A stretch of DNA of 64,000 bases from Patagioenas fasciata (lineage: Eukaryota; Chordata; Aves; Columbiformes; Columbidae), in assembly GCF_037038585.1 (NCBI RefSeq), contig NW_027288510.1, positions 1,307,001 through 1,371,000 of the forward strand, in the 5' to 3' direction. The notes below the pieces were generated by a model, which did no database searches, was not told the origin of the DNA, and worked only from the letters and a program-made list of their open reading frames with translations. The position numbers and the translations under genes were made by a program. Shown in pieces: positions 38,901-53,900 of the stretch (the stretch's first letter is position 1; each line of letters starts with the position of its first letter).

Positions 38901-41900
38901 ATGGGAGGTCAGGAGATGGCTGATGCCCAAGAACAGACTTGGAATGATGCCTCAATTTTGTCTGTTCACAAATCCCAGCAAATGGTGCACAGTCATCTCT
39001 GTCCCTTCCCTTGAGCAAGGCTTTGCTCCAGTGACCAGGGGACAGAGTTACCCTCTGAGTCGGGAGGCTCCTCCAGCACTTGCTGTAGACAATGCAAGAG
39101 GCAGAGTAGAAAGACCACCACAAGTCAAAGCACAAAACAGAAACTTCCTTTTGGTGAGACTGAAGATGGTATCACGGCCAGAGCTGAGGAACCAGCAGTT
39201 ACCTGTGTTTTCGAGGAGGTACTTGAGTGAGCACTCAATGGCAGTGAAGAATCCATCCAGAACTATCTCATCCACGTAATCCACATAGGCCTTCCAGATG
39301 TCAGATGCTGGGTCTGCAAGTAAGAGGCTCTGGTTTTCCTGGAAGAAAAAGACGACACTTTGAAATACAGCGGGGCTGAGTCTGTCCTACAAGAGCTGCC
39401 CACAGCTGAGGACTCATGGCAATGAGCACACAGGTACCAGCCCTGCGGGGGGAGAGAAACCAGACAGACGGATGTTGCTGCTGGTAGCATGGCCACAATT
39501 TTCTCCTTCTGTCAAGGGCTGCTTTGTCATCTGAAGCAACTCAAAATAATCACAAGGTAAAAATGGAGTGCGTGAGAGACTTAGCAGCCCTGCAACCTTC
39601 TCCTCCCTCTTCTCTGAGGCCAAAGGGCTCAAGGGTGCTTTGCAGACCTGGGCCAAAGGCTCATCCCAATGCATGAAGCCTCAGTCCTTGTGGCCTGTAT
39701 AATGTTACCTTGGGTGGATGAGTCCTTCCAAGTGGACTGCTTACACCTCTGCCCTACAAATGGTCATCTCAAAACAAGAGAACTTTAAAATTCAGAAAAG
39801 GGTTTTTAAATAAACCAAGTGAAAATAGTTAAAGATTGGGATCAGAAGACAAAGGGTTGGCTTACAGCCTCCCTTCTCAGCTTATTGCGTTCCTTACCTC
39901 CAGGCAAGTTCACAGTCAGGAAATTCACGGTTTTCTAGGCCACAGAATGGCCCCATCCTTCTTGCGTCTCCTCTTCCACACCCACAAGACCAGCCTGGGT
40001 ATCCATCCCCTGCACCTCCCAGGCTCTGGCGTGATCCTGTTCCGGCCTTGCTATGCCCTCTGAGGGCTCTTTCTCCTAAGCCTGCCAGGGGCTCTCAACA
40101 CAGGCACGGGCTCAAAAAAAACGTAAGGTCCAGCTTGCAGTCTGCTGCCAGGGGTTCAAAGCTGGCTGTATTTCATCTCTGGGGACACAGGAGAGGGTGC
40201 CATTCCCAGTGGCATGGCAGCTTGGCACACATGAGATCATAGAATCATTCTGGTTGGAAGAGACCCTCAAGATCATCGAATCCAACCATAACCTAACTCC
40301 ACCACTAACCCATGTCCCTAAGAACCCCATCTGTACATTTGTTAACACCTCCAGGGATGTGACTCCACCACTGCTCTGGGCAGCCTATTCCAAAGCTTCA
40401 CAATCCTCTCTGTGAATTATTTTTTCCTAATATCCAATCTGAACTTTCCTTGGTGCAACCTGAGGCCACTTCCTCTCATCCTATCTCTTACTACTTGGGA
40501 GAAGAGACCAACCCCCTCCATGCTCCAACCTCCTTTCAGACAGTTGCAGAGAGCAAGAAGGTCTGGCCTCAGCCTCCTCAAGATAGAGTGGCATTGCCAA
40601 TTGGGCTTGAGTCAACCCAGAGTTGCTGCTCCCCAACTTTACACATCAACGCTGAGTGATTAAACTGTTAACAGAGCAAGCCAGGGCTCTGGTGCCTTGC
40701 AGACTCACCTCCACATTTTGCTGACACAAGAGAAAGGGGAACTTCACAGGACTGAACACTATGGGAATGCCCATTTGAAAGCACCACCCCCTCTTCACCG
40801 TCCCATGCCCTTGTATTTGACAATGCCCCCTTGTCACTGGTGTTCTACTGAACCTTTACTCCAGAGGCCTCATCCTGGTGCAAAAGGGCAATGCAAGCCA
40901 GCATCTCACTGTCCTGCCTGTGCTTGTGGGTGCACGTACCCAAACTCTCTGTGCTCTTCTCTCAGCAGCCTCAAGACTCCCCTGCTCAAAAGAAGACCTG
41001 AACACCCAAGGGAAACACAGCAGACCAGCTCTTGGCCCCTTTGCTGCTGTTCCTCCAGGTTTGACCAGCACAGCAGGACAGAGGCATGGGGACATCCTAT
41101 TTTGGGCCACGGTGCCTTTCCCTCCCCAGGACCTTCATGCTGCTTTGCAGTTGGTCCTGCCCTGTGAGCCACCAGAGCAGCGGTGCCAGCCCTTCTGCCT
41201 TGGCCACAGCCCCATGTTCTCTCCGGTCAATTTAGGAAGTGTTCCCATCTTTTGGGTGTAGCTGGAGGTGGTTGAGCCTGTCACAGCTGTAGCAGCAGGA
41301 CAACGTGGGCATAGTAAAATCCTCGCCGTGGGTTCAGAGGGTACAGAAGTGGGTCAGAAGCCCAAGGCTGAGTGCAGACAGTGAAGTAAGGTGAGCAACA
41401 AGGGCTCAGTGTCCCAGAGAGGGTCAGCCCAGTCTCTCCAGAGTCCAAGGCCAGATGGCGACCCTCAGGAGTGGGCTGGACCTAAAATCCATCTGCCTTC
41501 CAGCCAAGGTGCTGTCCCTGACACGCTAAAACCTCTGGGCAGGTGAGGCGCAGAGATTTGGGCTTTCTCCTGCTCTGCAAAGAGGACTCTCAGCTCTGGC
41601 AAAGCCACTGGAAAAAACCCAGGGTTCAGACAGCAGCTTTTTTCTTGTTACTCAGCTTCTCCCTGGACTGACAGCGTCACCTCCTGCTCCCACAGAGGAA
41701 CAACAAGCCTAAAGCAGAAAGGTCAGCCACAGCCAGCTGCCTCTCCATTTTAAGGTGAATATTTCGGAGGAGTTTTTCCTCTGAGCAGGATCCCAAAGCC
41801 TGATGCACGACTCCCCTCTAGTGGCTTCACAAGAACCAGGACTGGGAGCCAGACTGGGCTGCATCGGCTCCCGCTCCTGCTCCAAACTCGGTGCCTGGTC

Positions 41901-44900
41901 AGCAGCCCCGCACACTCAGCTGTACCAGCTCACCCATCAAAGTATTCCTTAATCAACAACAGGTAAGTTTTTCAAATGAGTTAAGGGAGTTAATTTTAAG
42001 GTGAAGCAGCTCTGGACATTTTCACCAGAGCGGAGAGACACCCAGAGCCTATGAAGAGTCAACAAACCCCTGGAGAAGGTCCCCCCTCACCTTCACCAGC
42101 AGATGAATCCTCTGCCCTGACTCTCGGACAAGGCTGTAACGCCGTTCCAGGCGGTCCTGACAGTCCTCCAGGCTCAGCAGCGATTCTCTTTTACAATCTC
42201 TTCTCACAAATATGGGCGACGCCCACGATCCCACGATGGTCTGGATCTCCTCAACATTGTTTTTGGCTTTCTGTATCCTCTGCTCGAGGTCATGGACATC
42301 ATCCATCACCATGGAGATGTGATCCCAGACACCTGGTAAAAAATGAGATGATTGACTACTTTTTTTCAGAGCTGCATGGCCAAGCTCTTGTGCACTCTCC
42401 ATAAGACTTTTCCCCCACGGTTTCATGTATTTCTCACCCATCATTAACACAAGAGACTTACCACCTCAACCAAAAGAGTCACTTCTAGCTCCCTCCTACC
42501 CCAACAATCCATGGTACAGCTGCAGCCTCTGTTTTCTGCCAGGAGCACCAGCACCGTGGGGACGTCTGACACTTCCCCCTTTCCCGTACCCAGATTTAAT
42601 CTGCTACCAGAGAGAGAACAAGGACAACAGGCTGAGTGTTCCTGCCACTGTCACTAGAGCAGGGACCCACAGCCCCACAAACACAGGCTGTGACAGCCCA
42701 AGGTACCAGCGAGGGCTGCATTTAGATTCAGGGAACTTCATCTGCAGGAAAGTCCCTTCATCTTTGGTGTGCAATGGAGAAAGAGTTTTTCAGCATGAGG
42801 AATTCTGCTCTGCAAGTTCCCAAGGGAGGACACTTGTTCCTGTTCATACCACAAGCCTGATGACAGAAATATATATTCCAACAGCGAGCAGTTTGCTTTC
42901 ACCAAGAGGAAACAAATTGTCTTCCTCCATTCTGCTTTGCAGTTAAAACCGATCAAGCAAGAACACTGGTTAAATCATCCCAAAGTCACGGTGCACAAAC
43001 CTCACCACTAACCACAGTATTTCATCTGGCTGGAAAGGATAACGAGGTGGCCCTGGCCCCCACCGGGAGAAGTCTGTCCCAAGCCAGATGGCTGGGCCAA
43101 GGGGTCCCAGTCCCTGCACAACTCAGGGAGAAAGCAGTGCCTTGGGGACACAGGGACATGACCACACAGTGGGTCACTTGGGCTGGCACGGGCAGGGAGC
43201 AGACTCTTCAACCCCAGCCTTGCCAGCTCTCACAAACCCCAATCTTGCCGTTTCCTCAGCATCACTGCTTACAGGGCAGCCTCTCTTCCCCAAAAGCCCA
43301 GAGGGAAGCTGAAGGGATCAGGATCCTGTCCCCAGCCCAAGCAGATCAAGGTAAGATGGGAAGGAGCAGGCAGGCTGGGGGCTGCCCTTTGTCTCCCCAG
43401 TGCTGGCTCTGCTGGAGAGTCCCCTGCCCTGCTGTGAACTGTCACTGGGAACCAGGTGATGGAGGCTGGGGACATGGGAGGAATCTGATGAGACCCAAGT
43501 GAGCAGGTTAACCATGAGCAATGTGCCCTGTGGCCAAGAAGGTTGATGGTACCTGGGCTGCGTGAGTAGGAGTGTGGCCAGCAGGTCGAGGGAGGTGAAT
43601 CCTCCCCCTCTGCTCTGCACTCGTGAGGCCCCATCTGAGTGGTGTGTCCAGTTCTGGGCACCCCAGTTTAAGAAGGACAAGGAATTACTGGGGAGAGCCC
43701 AGCGGTGGCTACCAAGATGCTGAGGGGTCTAGAGCATTTTTCTTCTGAGGAAAGGCTGAGAGAGCTGGGGCTGTTGAGCTGGAGAAGAGAAGCTGAGAGG
43801 GATCTGATCAATGGGATCAATATCTCAGGGTGGCTGTCAGAGGATGGACCAGACTCTGTTCAGTGGTGCCCAGCACCAGGGTGAGGGGCAACGGGTACAG
43901 ACTGAAACACAGGAGGCTCCATCTGAACATGAGCAGAAACTTGTTTGCTGGGAGGTGCCAGAGCCTGGCCCAGGCTGCCCAGAGCGGGTGTGGAGTCTCC
44001 TTCTCTGAGACATTGAAACCCGCCTGGACCCACCTGTGTGATCTGCTCTGGGACCCTGCGTGAGCAGGGGGGTTGGACTGGGAGATCTCCAGAGGTCTCT
44101 TCAGCCCTCACCAGTCTGGGATTCTGTGAAATCCTGTACGGCCTCTTTTGCCCTAACACAGAGCTAGCTCACCCTCCATCTTCCAGTTGAGTGTTTCTTC
44201 TGCCTTCTTCAGCTTCAAGTTAATATCCCACAGCTGCTCCTGTATGAGAGGGTATTCGACCTCCAGGACTGTCTTCAGGACCTTGTTGTATCTGTTCACC
44301 ATCAGCTCCAAGTTGGCCGCCAGCTGCCGGTATGACTCCTTGGAGGAATAGATTTCTGCTGCCGTGGGTGGGATGGCTCCCAGCCGGCTGCCAGACAGGT
44401 AGCTCAGCTCCCTCAGCACCGACACCAGCTGCAGAAACAAGGCAGAGAGCTGAATGTGAGACAATCCTCCCCATACACCTGGTAGACACCCTCCCGTCAA
44501 TTCTGGGGATCTTAGGGGGTTCCTGCTGTTTTATTCACAAAGCAGTACGCTCTGAGAAGGGCCTGGACACCTCCTAGTCCAGACCATCTCCCTCCCATTG
44601 ATCTTTGCCTCTGATTTGCTTCCCAATCAAAGACATATAGCTCTGTTAACTACCCAGCCAGCAAACCCTGTGCAGCCTCTAAAAGCCATGATGATCTCTG
44701 GTCTTCTCAGCTATCCTCATCAATACAGTCTTTCAGCAATACTGTGCCTGCAGGAGGAGGCACAACCAAAAGCATCTTTGAGTTGTGATGGAACGGGATT
44801 GAGTGGGTTATTAAACTATAAACCCAAGTAGAAGTGAGTCCCTGCAACAAACGGAGCAGCAAGGTCTTCCAACGCAATATATCACTTCTAAGACAAAAAA

Positions 44901-47900
44901 AAAAATCTTTGCTCAGTTTAGTGGCTTGTGAGAGGGAAAATGCTCCTGAAACTGCACATTTTGGCTGGGTGACAGAAATTCAGTATATTGTATGGGCAAT
45001 GGCAGGGGTGAGGAGTATCTACAATACTAAAGTGACTATGTCCACAATGACAAGAAGAGGAAAGAAAGACGGAGCGCAGAAGGGTGAAGGGAGCAGTTTG
45101 AGGAGGTGGATGGAAGAGGATGGGATGGCAGGAAGGGAAAAGCAGGGGATTGAGGGAGCAGGAGGCCAAGTGAGATAGAACCAAACTCCCCTCCCTTTTA
45201 TGCACTGGAATGTCTGAGACATCCCCACCATGGTGTCAAGGATGTCTTACCCTCTTTCCCTCTCCTCCATGGAAGGTGAGCTCTGGAAGATTCTTTAATG
45301 TTGAAGGGTTGCAAATACATCCTCCCTTTAGGCAAAATGAGGTGCTCCTATCTGCTCTGAAGGGCATGAAGGGGCTGCTAAGCAGGCACCTGAGGACATG
45401 AGGCAGTCCTCGGTACGGAAAGCTGAGAGCAGCGCAGAAGCACTCAGAGACTGGAGCTGAGAACATGCTCAGCACGTCACAGGCTCCAAACCCTGGCACC
45501 AGGGTGAAGGGTGGAAAACATCCCCTGGGGCCATTTGCTTCCCACCTTAGCAAGGAGATTCCAAGGAGCTGGACAAATCCTTTGTCTGAGAGCCAAGCTG
45601 GAATGAGCTCTGGAACCTCAACACTTTTCTCTAACAGCAGCAAGTCCCAGGGAAAGGGGGAAGTGTTTGATGTTTTCCCAGGCCCCTGAGATTCAGCACC
45701 TCCGCAGCAAATGGCATTTCACATTTGAGAGGCCCCAGCTCTCATCAGGCCCCAGAACCTTTGAATCCACCTCTGCACTCTGCTGGCTTGGACCCTGCCT
45801 CTGCTTTGGGCAGGGGGATGGTCAGGCCTCCCTGTGCTGGAGAGGGCAGCCCTAGGGAACAGAGACCTACTGGAAGCCTCCTGCACCACAATTAAGGAAA
45901 TCCAACAGCCACAACACTGAAGTAACAAAACAAACCTTTCCTGGGATTTTTATACCCTTTCAGGAAGCTCAGATTTCAGGTAAACATAACACGAACCCAC
46001 GTCTGCAGGATGATGCTCCTACGCTCCCCACACCAGCGTCAAACCAACCTGCTCTGGAGATGTTGACACCAGTTAACATCTGGCTACTCACAGACTTTCT
46101 GGCTTTAATTACAATCTGCGCTGCTTAAACTGTAATCCTGATATTTTACCAGGAGACAGAGCCCACAAAGGGGATGGTTAATTCATGTCACCCATAACAG
46201 ATGCTCCAGGGACCTCAGCAGAACAGATCTAGTAGCGATCCCACCAGACTTGCCATGCACGGTGGGGCACAGCTTGGAGACGTGCCCTCCAGCAGACAGG
46301 AAAGCTAGTTCTTACCTGGGGATCAAAATTAACTGTGACCAGTTTGGTTTCTGGATCTCGCCGGATAAGCGGTTGAGTAAGGTTGTACTGTGATTTTTCA
46401 GAGACTGTCTGGGACCAGTCTGCATAGAGCTTCTCCTGATACCTGCCGAAAAACAAACAAACAAATTAAAACATCCACCACGTAGCTGCCAAGCCCGCAC
46501 ACCAAGACATAGAACCAAATAAAAGCCAAGTCCACTTCTGAGGGCTGAAGAACATCAAGGAATATTTAAAACCCACCCACACCACCTCCATAAAGATCTT
46601 GGCTTCAAAGACAAACACCTGAAAACCAGTGACAGCATCAAGTCAGGAAAACAAAGATCCCCCAAGTACCATTCTTAGCAGAGGATTCAAATTTGGGGAC
46701 AAACATTCAAAAGCTCAGAGCAATCAGTTCAGTTTTAGCATCAAACATTAAGATATTAAGTGAGGTGCAACGAATCCCACTCCCACTTGTGGAATACACA
46801 CATTACAGCCACGGTAAGTACACTGTGAATGGGCACAAGTGGATTGAGACTTCTGGTCAGCTCAGGTTTTCTACCACAGCATCTCCTACATCCAAAAGAA
46901 TCTCGTTCCAACATTTCTGCTGGGCTGCACAGCCCCTGTCCCTCCCATGCAAACTTCTCATTTCAAGATATCACAGAAAGACTGTGGTGTGTAGCAAAGG
47001 ATTCCTCCTCCTCTCTCATCACAAAATTCCTTCTGGCTTAGAAAGAGACATTCTCAGGCCCTGGGCTTGCAAATGTGCTGAAAGGTGGTTTAGAGAAGGA
47101 GAAGGAAATGGCCTCAAGTTGCACCAGGGGAGGTTCAGACTGGATATTAGGAAACATTTCTTCCCCAAAGGGCTGTCGGGCATTGGAACAGGCTGCGAGG
47201 GCAGTGGTGGAGTCATCATCCCTGGAGGGGTGGACAGACGTGGCGACGAGGTTCTCAGGGACACGGGGCAGTGCCAGGGTTGTGTTAATGGATGGACATG
47301 AGGGTCTCTTCCAACCAAAACAATTCTATGATTCTATAAGGTTTGGCTTTTTTTCATATAGTTACAGTCATGCCTGAGCCACCACTTACCTGTCGAGCAG
47401 CTGGATCATTTCTTCATACTTCTCTATCACCCTTCTTCCTTCAGCAGAGTCCAAGCAGCTGGTGGCACAACAGACAAGCTCAGCGTTACATTTAGCCCTG
47501 TGAGGCTGCAGTCTCTATTTACCCCTTCCCAAAACCACCCACCACCTTGCAGGCAGAGCCTGGCTGGGGATCTTACATTCCAACCCCACCATATCGCCCA
47601 AAACCATTTCACTGCACAAAAGCTCTCCAAGCCCCAGTGCGCCCTTTTGCGGGTGTTTGCATGGCAACTGGCAAATGAGAACCACGTCCTGGGGGAAGAA
47701 CAAGGGCCCAGAGCTGCTGGAGGAACACTGGTCTCCGTAACATACTCAATGCTCCGGTGTTTGCACAGAGCAGGGCAACCTCTGCTCACCAGCCACCACT
47801 TTCTGAGGTCAAAGAGGCACAGAAAGAAGCAGAGTGTGGCTCCCGGCAGATGAAGCTCTTGGCGGTGCCCAATTCATGCCCCTCAAACCGAAGAGCAAAG

Positions 47901-50900
47901 GTGTCCCAGAGTGCGGGAGGCAGAGCCCTGGCCACGCTGCCAGGGCTGTACAGCCCAGGGAACAGCAGGCCAGAGGAATTCTTATCATGCTGTCTTTTCC
48001 CCACTGTTTCATCTACAATATCCAAGTTTTCCTCAAGATGGTTGTTGATTTTGGAGGACATATTGACAAAACTTGAATTAACTTAACCAAAAGCTGGAAA
48101 AAAGGAGCGCCTGAGCAGTCACCGCTGGGCAAGTGCTGAGAAACCTGCTGGAAGTAAACAAGTCCTCTGAGCAAATCCAAGTAAATCCCAGCAAAACCAC
48201 TTTTGTTTCTCCTTTTTAATCCTTTTTCCCTTTCAACAGCATCATGTCACCACCGTTGCAGAGCATGTTGTTAACTACTCTAAACAGAGGACAGAAAATC
48301 AGTGTGAAATGCAGATCTGGGTCCTTCACGGTGGACAAAAATTTGCCATTTAGGTTCAAATCAGACATGATAACTTGGGCTCTGTGCTGGGAACAGCCCA
48401 AGAGTTTGTTTCATTGCACCAATGTCTTTGCTGCTGCAGAATAACTGTGCACTTAAAGACACTTAATGGCAAGATACAGTGAGAGAAGGTTACAAACATG
48501 GTACAGTGACGGTCAAGTTATTTTGGTCAAGTACATTAAAAAAGTGGATCCATTTACACAGAATCCTGACCAGCACACATGAAGCCATTCCTGTGAGCTA
48601 CCAGGTGCAGTCCCTAGAACATCCTCAGTTGTCATAAGTCCAACACTGCCTTGCTTACAGAGCTCTTAAATGTTGTCTCATGTGGTGCCAGCTGTGAGTA
48701 TGAGGCCATACTTCCCTGACACCATCCGTTATAACAAGCATTTGGGTGATAAATATACCAGCATTGGTTTCTTTCCTTGATCTTGGGAGATGGCTCCTTT
48801 GTTTAACGCTGAGAAAGTTTTCTTCTGCCCAACAAAATGCTCGTCTGCTCCCCAACATGCAAACCCAGCTCCATCGATCCATCTCAGCTGAGTCCAGCCC
48901 AGCACTTCTCTGCTATTCACAGTTTGGATGATGCCAGAACCAGGACTTGCAGCTGAGGAGGTCCTGGAGAACATGCTGAGTGGGATTGCAGCAGGAAAGG
49001 TTCTGATACCTCTTTCAATTGCAACCCGGGAACTATGTCTGAAAGCTGAATAGCCCACTGTGCCTCTTAATCGCTTCAAAACAAATCCAGTTAATGAGTT
49101 TCTTAAAAAAAATAATGATCACAAGGAAGCTGAAAAGCACCAGTGCAACCACTTCACACCTCTTTGACTAAGAATTATTTCAGCTATAACCATGGGATAA
49201 TGTTCACCACAGAAAGAAAATCAGATTGATTACAGAGAAGATAGCAAGGTGGTCATAAAGCAACTTAGCTGGAACAGACACGCACAGATGTGGGATGTGC
49301 CTGAAGTGATCAAACGGCACCTGGATTCGCGCTCGCAGCTCCTGCGCCCAGCGCAGCGCTCCAGCCACCGGCGGCATGTTCTTGTGCACAGGGGGGATCC
49401 TGGGGAGGGCACATTGGAACAGCATTGGACTGAACACTGCACTTGTAACCCCAAAGATGCAACAACAGAACCTCATTTGCAGAAAACTGCTCTGATTTCC
49501 CAGCTTCCTTCCTTAAATCCAACATCTGCCACACTGATGTAGGTCTGTGACCAAGGCAAGTGCCTCTGGATCTTGAATAAGGAGCTGAGATCGAACGAGA
49601 AGCCCAGACTATGTCCAAACCTGAGCTGATGTGAGGTGTCCCTTGCCTGGGACACATTCCCCGCCCCTCACAAACACTGACATAGGGATTTCTGACCAGG
49701 AGTTACTTCTGTCCGTCTTATCTAACAGCCACAGAACAATAACCACAAATTCACAGCAAATGATTCTCTCCATGATTCTCTCCAGTCCAGGACTTGTCTC
49801 GTTCCAGTATGATCTTTCTGAGGCAAGTAAATAGGTTATTGTTCAAAATGACACACTTGAATCCTCATAATCTGATAGAAATCCACCCATTCCCCCTGTG
49901 CCAACAGTCACGGGGAATAATAAACTTGGAAAAGGCTGATTAAACCCTTGGTTACAAAGTCCCACTCGCATACTTTGCATTTTAAGCATTGTAAGGGAAA
50001 CAAAATAAATTCATTCTGAGGAGCACATGAGTGGGTTTGCAGGTCCCATGGGGTGTTGGAGGCAGCACACAAATGTGGAGAGAAACCTCCTGTCACAGCC
50101 TCGCTGGGAGAAAAGCTCAGCATGTGTCTCCATTCCCAGTCACATATCATGCATACACATTTGAAAAAGGGTATTTTTACTCCTAACCAATTATTTGCTT
50201 TAATACTAAGAACAGAGCTTTCCCAGGCATTTCCATTGCCACTAGGAGCTACAGAGGCTGAAAACATCTGCAATTTGTAAAGTTTTGGGTTCCTTAGAAA
50301 AATAAATCATTTCCCCCCCAAATTAATCTCAATCAAACTCCCTGTAAAACCCATTTTACTCAGCACGTTCTACCTACCGAGCTTCAGCTCTGCCTGGATG
50401 TGCCGGGAGTAGATCAGCCTGGCGTGGTCCAGGGCCCTGCTGAACATGCTGATGAGGACGGAGTATTTGCCAGCAGCATCTGCAGCGACTACCGGTCGCT
50501 CCAAAAGGCTCCCGAACATGTCCAGCAGCTGTTGGGGTGAACACGCAGGAAAAGAAGAGGGGAAAAATTTACAACCCCGACTCCTGCAGAGAGATCAGCT
50601 GGGACCTTCCTCCCCAGCCCAGAGGCTTCAATACTGTCCGCACCAATGGGCACTTTGGAAAAAGGAAATTTGCTCCCTTTGTTACGGGGCCTCTCAGACT
50701 TTCTCTGGGGTTGGACCACATTCCAACTGTTGTTCTTCAAATGCTTCAAGATTTTCTGTTTTTTTCAAAAAACTTACAAAGATAAACACTGTCACTTGCT
50801 AAAGTCTTTTCTACAAATGCTTATATTGATTTTTTTAAAAAAATACCATTTATTATTTCTGCAAGATAGATTAATTGATAAATAAACCAGCTTTGTTTCT

Positions 50901-53900
50901 AGAAAACCTGTTTCCAAAACTGAAACAGATCCATGTATTAATAATATTAACAAATTGATACTAACAATATCAATTCTCACCAGGAAATCCTAGAAAAAGC
51001 ATGATTTCCCCCAACTTGCAGAGAGAGACACAAATATATCTCCTGGCATCCAAAAGCTTTGTGAGGGACCCACCAGCCTGAGCATCCCAAACCAAGAGCA
51101 GCCCAAAAGCTACAAGTCCCACTGTCCCACCAGCAAACACCAGCCCCATGTGCCCGTGGCTCCAGCACTGCCTGGTCTCCTCAGCGTGATTCTCACCGAG
51201 CCGGGTGCCCTGATTTCCCTTTTAGGGAAGAGCAAGGGAGCGATAAACAAACCTTGAAGGCGTGGTCCAAGTTGGAGGCGTCATCAAAAGCCTGGATGAA
51301 AATGGTGCCCAGCCGACGGTCCATGTCTTCTACTTTCTGCTGGAAACCAAAGGCATCCTGCTCAAAGTCCTGCACAAAGGCAAAACACAAGCTGTGAGGC
51401 TGCAAGATGGCACTAGGAAGGTACCTGTAACTCCTCGATCCAGAGATGCCCTCTCTTATTCACCGTGAACTAAGCCACTCCTCTGGCCAATCTTCAGCCA
51501 TCGCAACGTGGCAAAGTCCTCACGAAGCTTGAGAACATTTCTGTGCTGTCCCATGGCTGAGATGTTGGCCCTTTCTCTGGGAGGGACCCTTTGGTCCTGA
51601 GGGCTTTCCACAGCCCACATGGCACTATCTTCAGCCTACAGGCAAGATGGACTATTTCCACACCCTCTCCCCCACCACTTGGCCTGAAGACCACACCATC
51701 ATCCAGAAAACCCACGGATGCACCTGCTGAGTCCCAAATCCAACCTACTTTCAAGTCAAAACAAGCCTGTGGTTCCATGGTGAGCTGGTTGTGAGTGAGG
51801 CAGTTTCAAAACACTCGCACAGGTTGCCCAGAGAGGCTGTGGAGTCTCCACACTTGGACATAGGTAATCTTGGAGATATTTCACCTGACCAGTCACAGTC
51901 CTGCTCTAGCTGAGCCTGCTTTGAGCAGGGAAGGTGGACTGGGTGATCTCCAGAGGTCCTTTTCAAACTCAACAGTACTGGGTTTCTGTAATTTCCGTCA
52001 TCTTCTTGCACTGCTTTTCTTGCTTCAATTGTAATAAATCCTTTGAACTTCAAGAGTAACATCTATATTTGTTTTCCTACACGTAAAAGAGTCCAAATCA
52101 AAGACTGAACTTGACAGTCCGTGACAGTCCTTCTGTTCTAGCTTGGACAAAACCACTAAAAATGAGGTCATGTGTCTCTTTTCCAAAGGACAAAGTGCAA
52201 GGAAATAGCTTTTACTATTGCTACTGCTGAGCTCCAGCAGATCCAGATGCCATGTTTTAGCTAAAAAAAACGGCTCCAGCAGTGGCAGAGGGTGCAAAAC
52301 TAGAGCACTGAAAGAACAAACATGACTCAGAGTCACACAAATGGCCATGGGGTCACCAAACCCAAGCCACCTCCTGCAGAGCCACTGTCACCTCTCCTCT
52401 GTGCCTGCCCTGCTGAAGGAGGGGTGCTATGGAGCAAGCAGCTTTCCAGCAAGAAACACTGGGGACGTGCCACCCCCTGCAGAGATGTACTGGGAGCTGC
52501 AGGAAGCAAAGCACGAGCCACCCATCCCCACACCAGGCAGGTCCCAGAGGGCTGGGAATATTCCTTTAATTAAAGCACTACTGATAATAAAATAGAGCAT
52601 CCTTGAATTCTGAGAGCCCCAGATGCCATGTGTTCATCTAGGCAGGAGCGAACACATCCCAGAGATGATCTGAGTTGGCCATCATCAGGCAAACTACCTT
52701 GTTTTTCCAAAACTAAGACAGAGTCTTATATTAATTTTTGCTGCAAAAGATGCTTACTTTTTTACATGTATAGCTGCCTGGACCCTATTTAAATTGACTT
52801 TTTTATGAACTGTAACTAGAGCTAATTTTTTGAATAGGGTTCATATTTCAAGCATCCTGAAAAATCACGCTATAGCTTGTTTTTGGGGTAGGTCTTATTT
52901 TTGGGGAAACATGGTAAATACCAAGAGCAGGAAAGCAAAGAGATGTGGGTGTTGGTATAGCTCTTATACCTCAGCAAGCACCATGTACAGCAAAAGCTTG
53001 TGCATAACTCATGGAAATCCCAGTTTCCCAGCTGCACTGATCTAAGGTGCTGATCTAGCAAGATATGTTAGATATAGACGTGCAAGAAGTCCCAAATCTC
53101 TGCAGGAAAGGCCAGCGGCTCCCTGTTCCCTCCAGTACCAGATCAGATCATAATGAAAGGAGGAAAGAGCTGGGAAGAAGATAGCAGGAAACTGCTGCTT
53201 TGGAAACATGCACATGTTCCTGATGTTCCCGCAAACTGGACCCACCTACCGTGTTGGTCAGGTCAAGACAGTCATAGGTTCGCTCTGAAAACACCTTGTA
53301 TGCCTCCTGGAATTCCTCATACATGTCCAGGACCTGCTGGCCCAGGGTCTTCCCTTTAATCCCACTGAATTCAATTTTCTCCAGCTTCATCAAGTCCAAG
53401 GAAGTTGCCAGGAGATCCTTCAAACTCAACGGAGGGAGACACAGGTCATGATGTTGACAAAAGAAGATGACAACAGTTGTCACGACAGAGTTGCACTTGC
53501 TGAGGGACCTTCCCAAGCACAGCGCTGGTGCTCAGGCTGGGTGGCAGGGATGGGAAGGGGGGAGCCTGATCTGCCTGTCCTGAGCATCAGTGGCTGCTCA
53601 TAACACGTCCCTGCCCAGTGAGACCTGCTGCAGCCACTAGAAATACCATGACAACTGTAAAATCGCTTTTAAGTGTATTTAAAGGACAGATCCAAAGCAG
53701 GATATGAGACTCTTATATGTCATCCAGCATAGCTAAGAATCCCAATTTTATAGGTATTAACCAAGGACAGATTTCTAATATTTACAGGTACCCAAACTGT
53801 CCAAAGCTCCTGCGCAGTCAAACCTCCACGTGTCCAAGTGGGTGTTGCAGCACCTGCCCCGCTGGCCCTCTCTGCTGAGGTGGCACACGGGTCCTTCCCT

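Noticed and set aside
46693-47301. 202-codon plus-strand open frame
   Set aside because: Its second half is CR1 3' sequence and the first half has no recognisable protein content.
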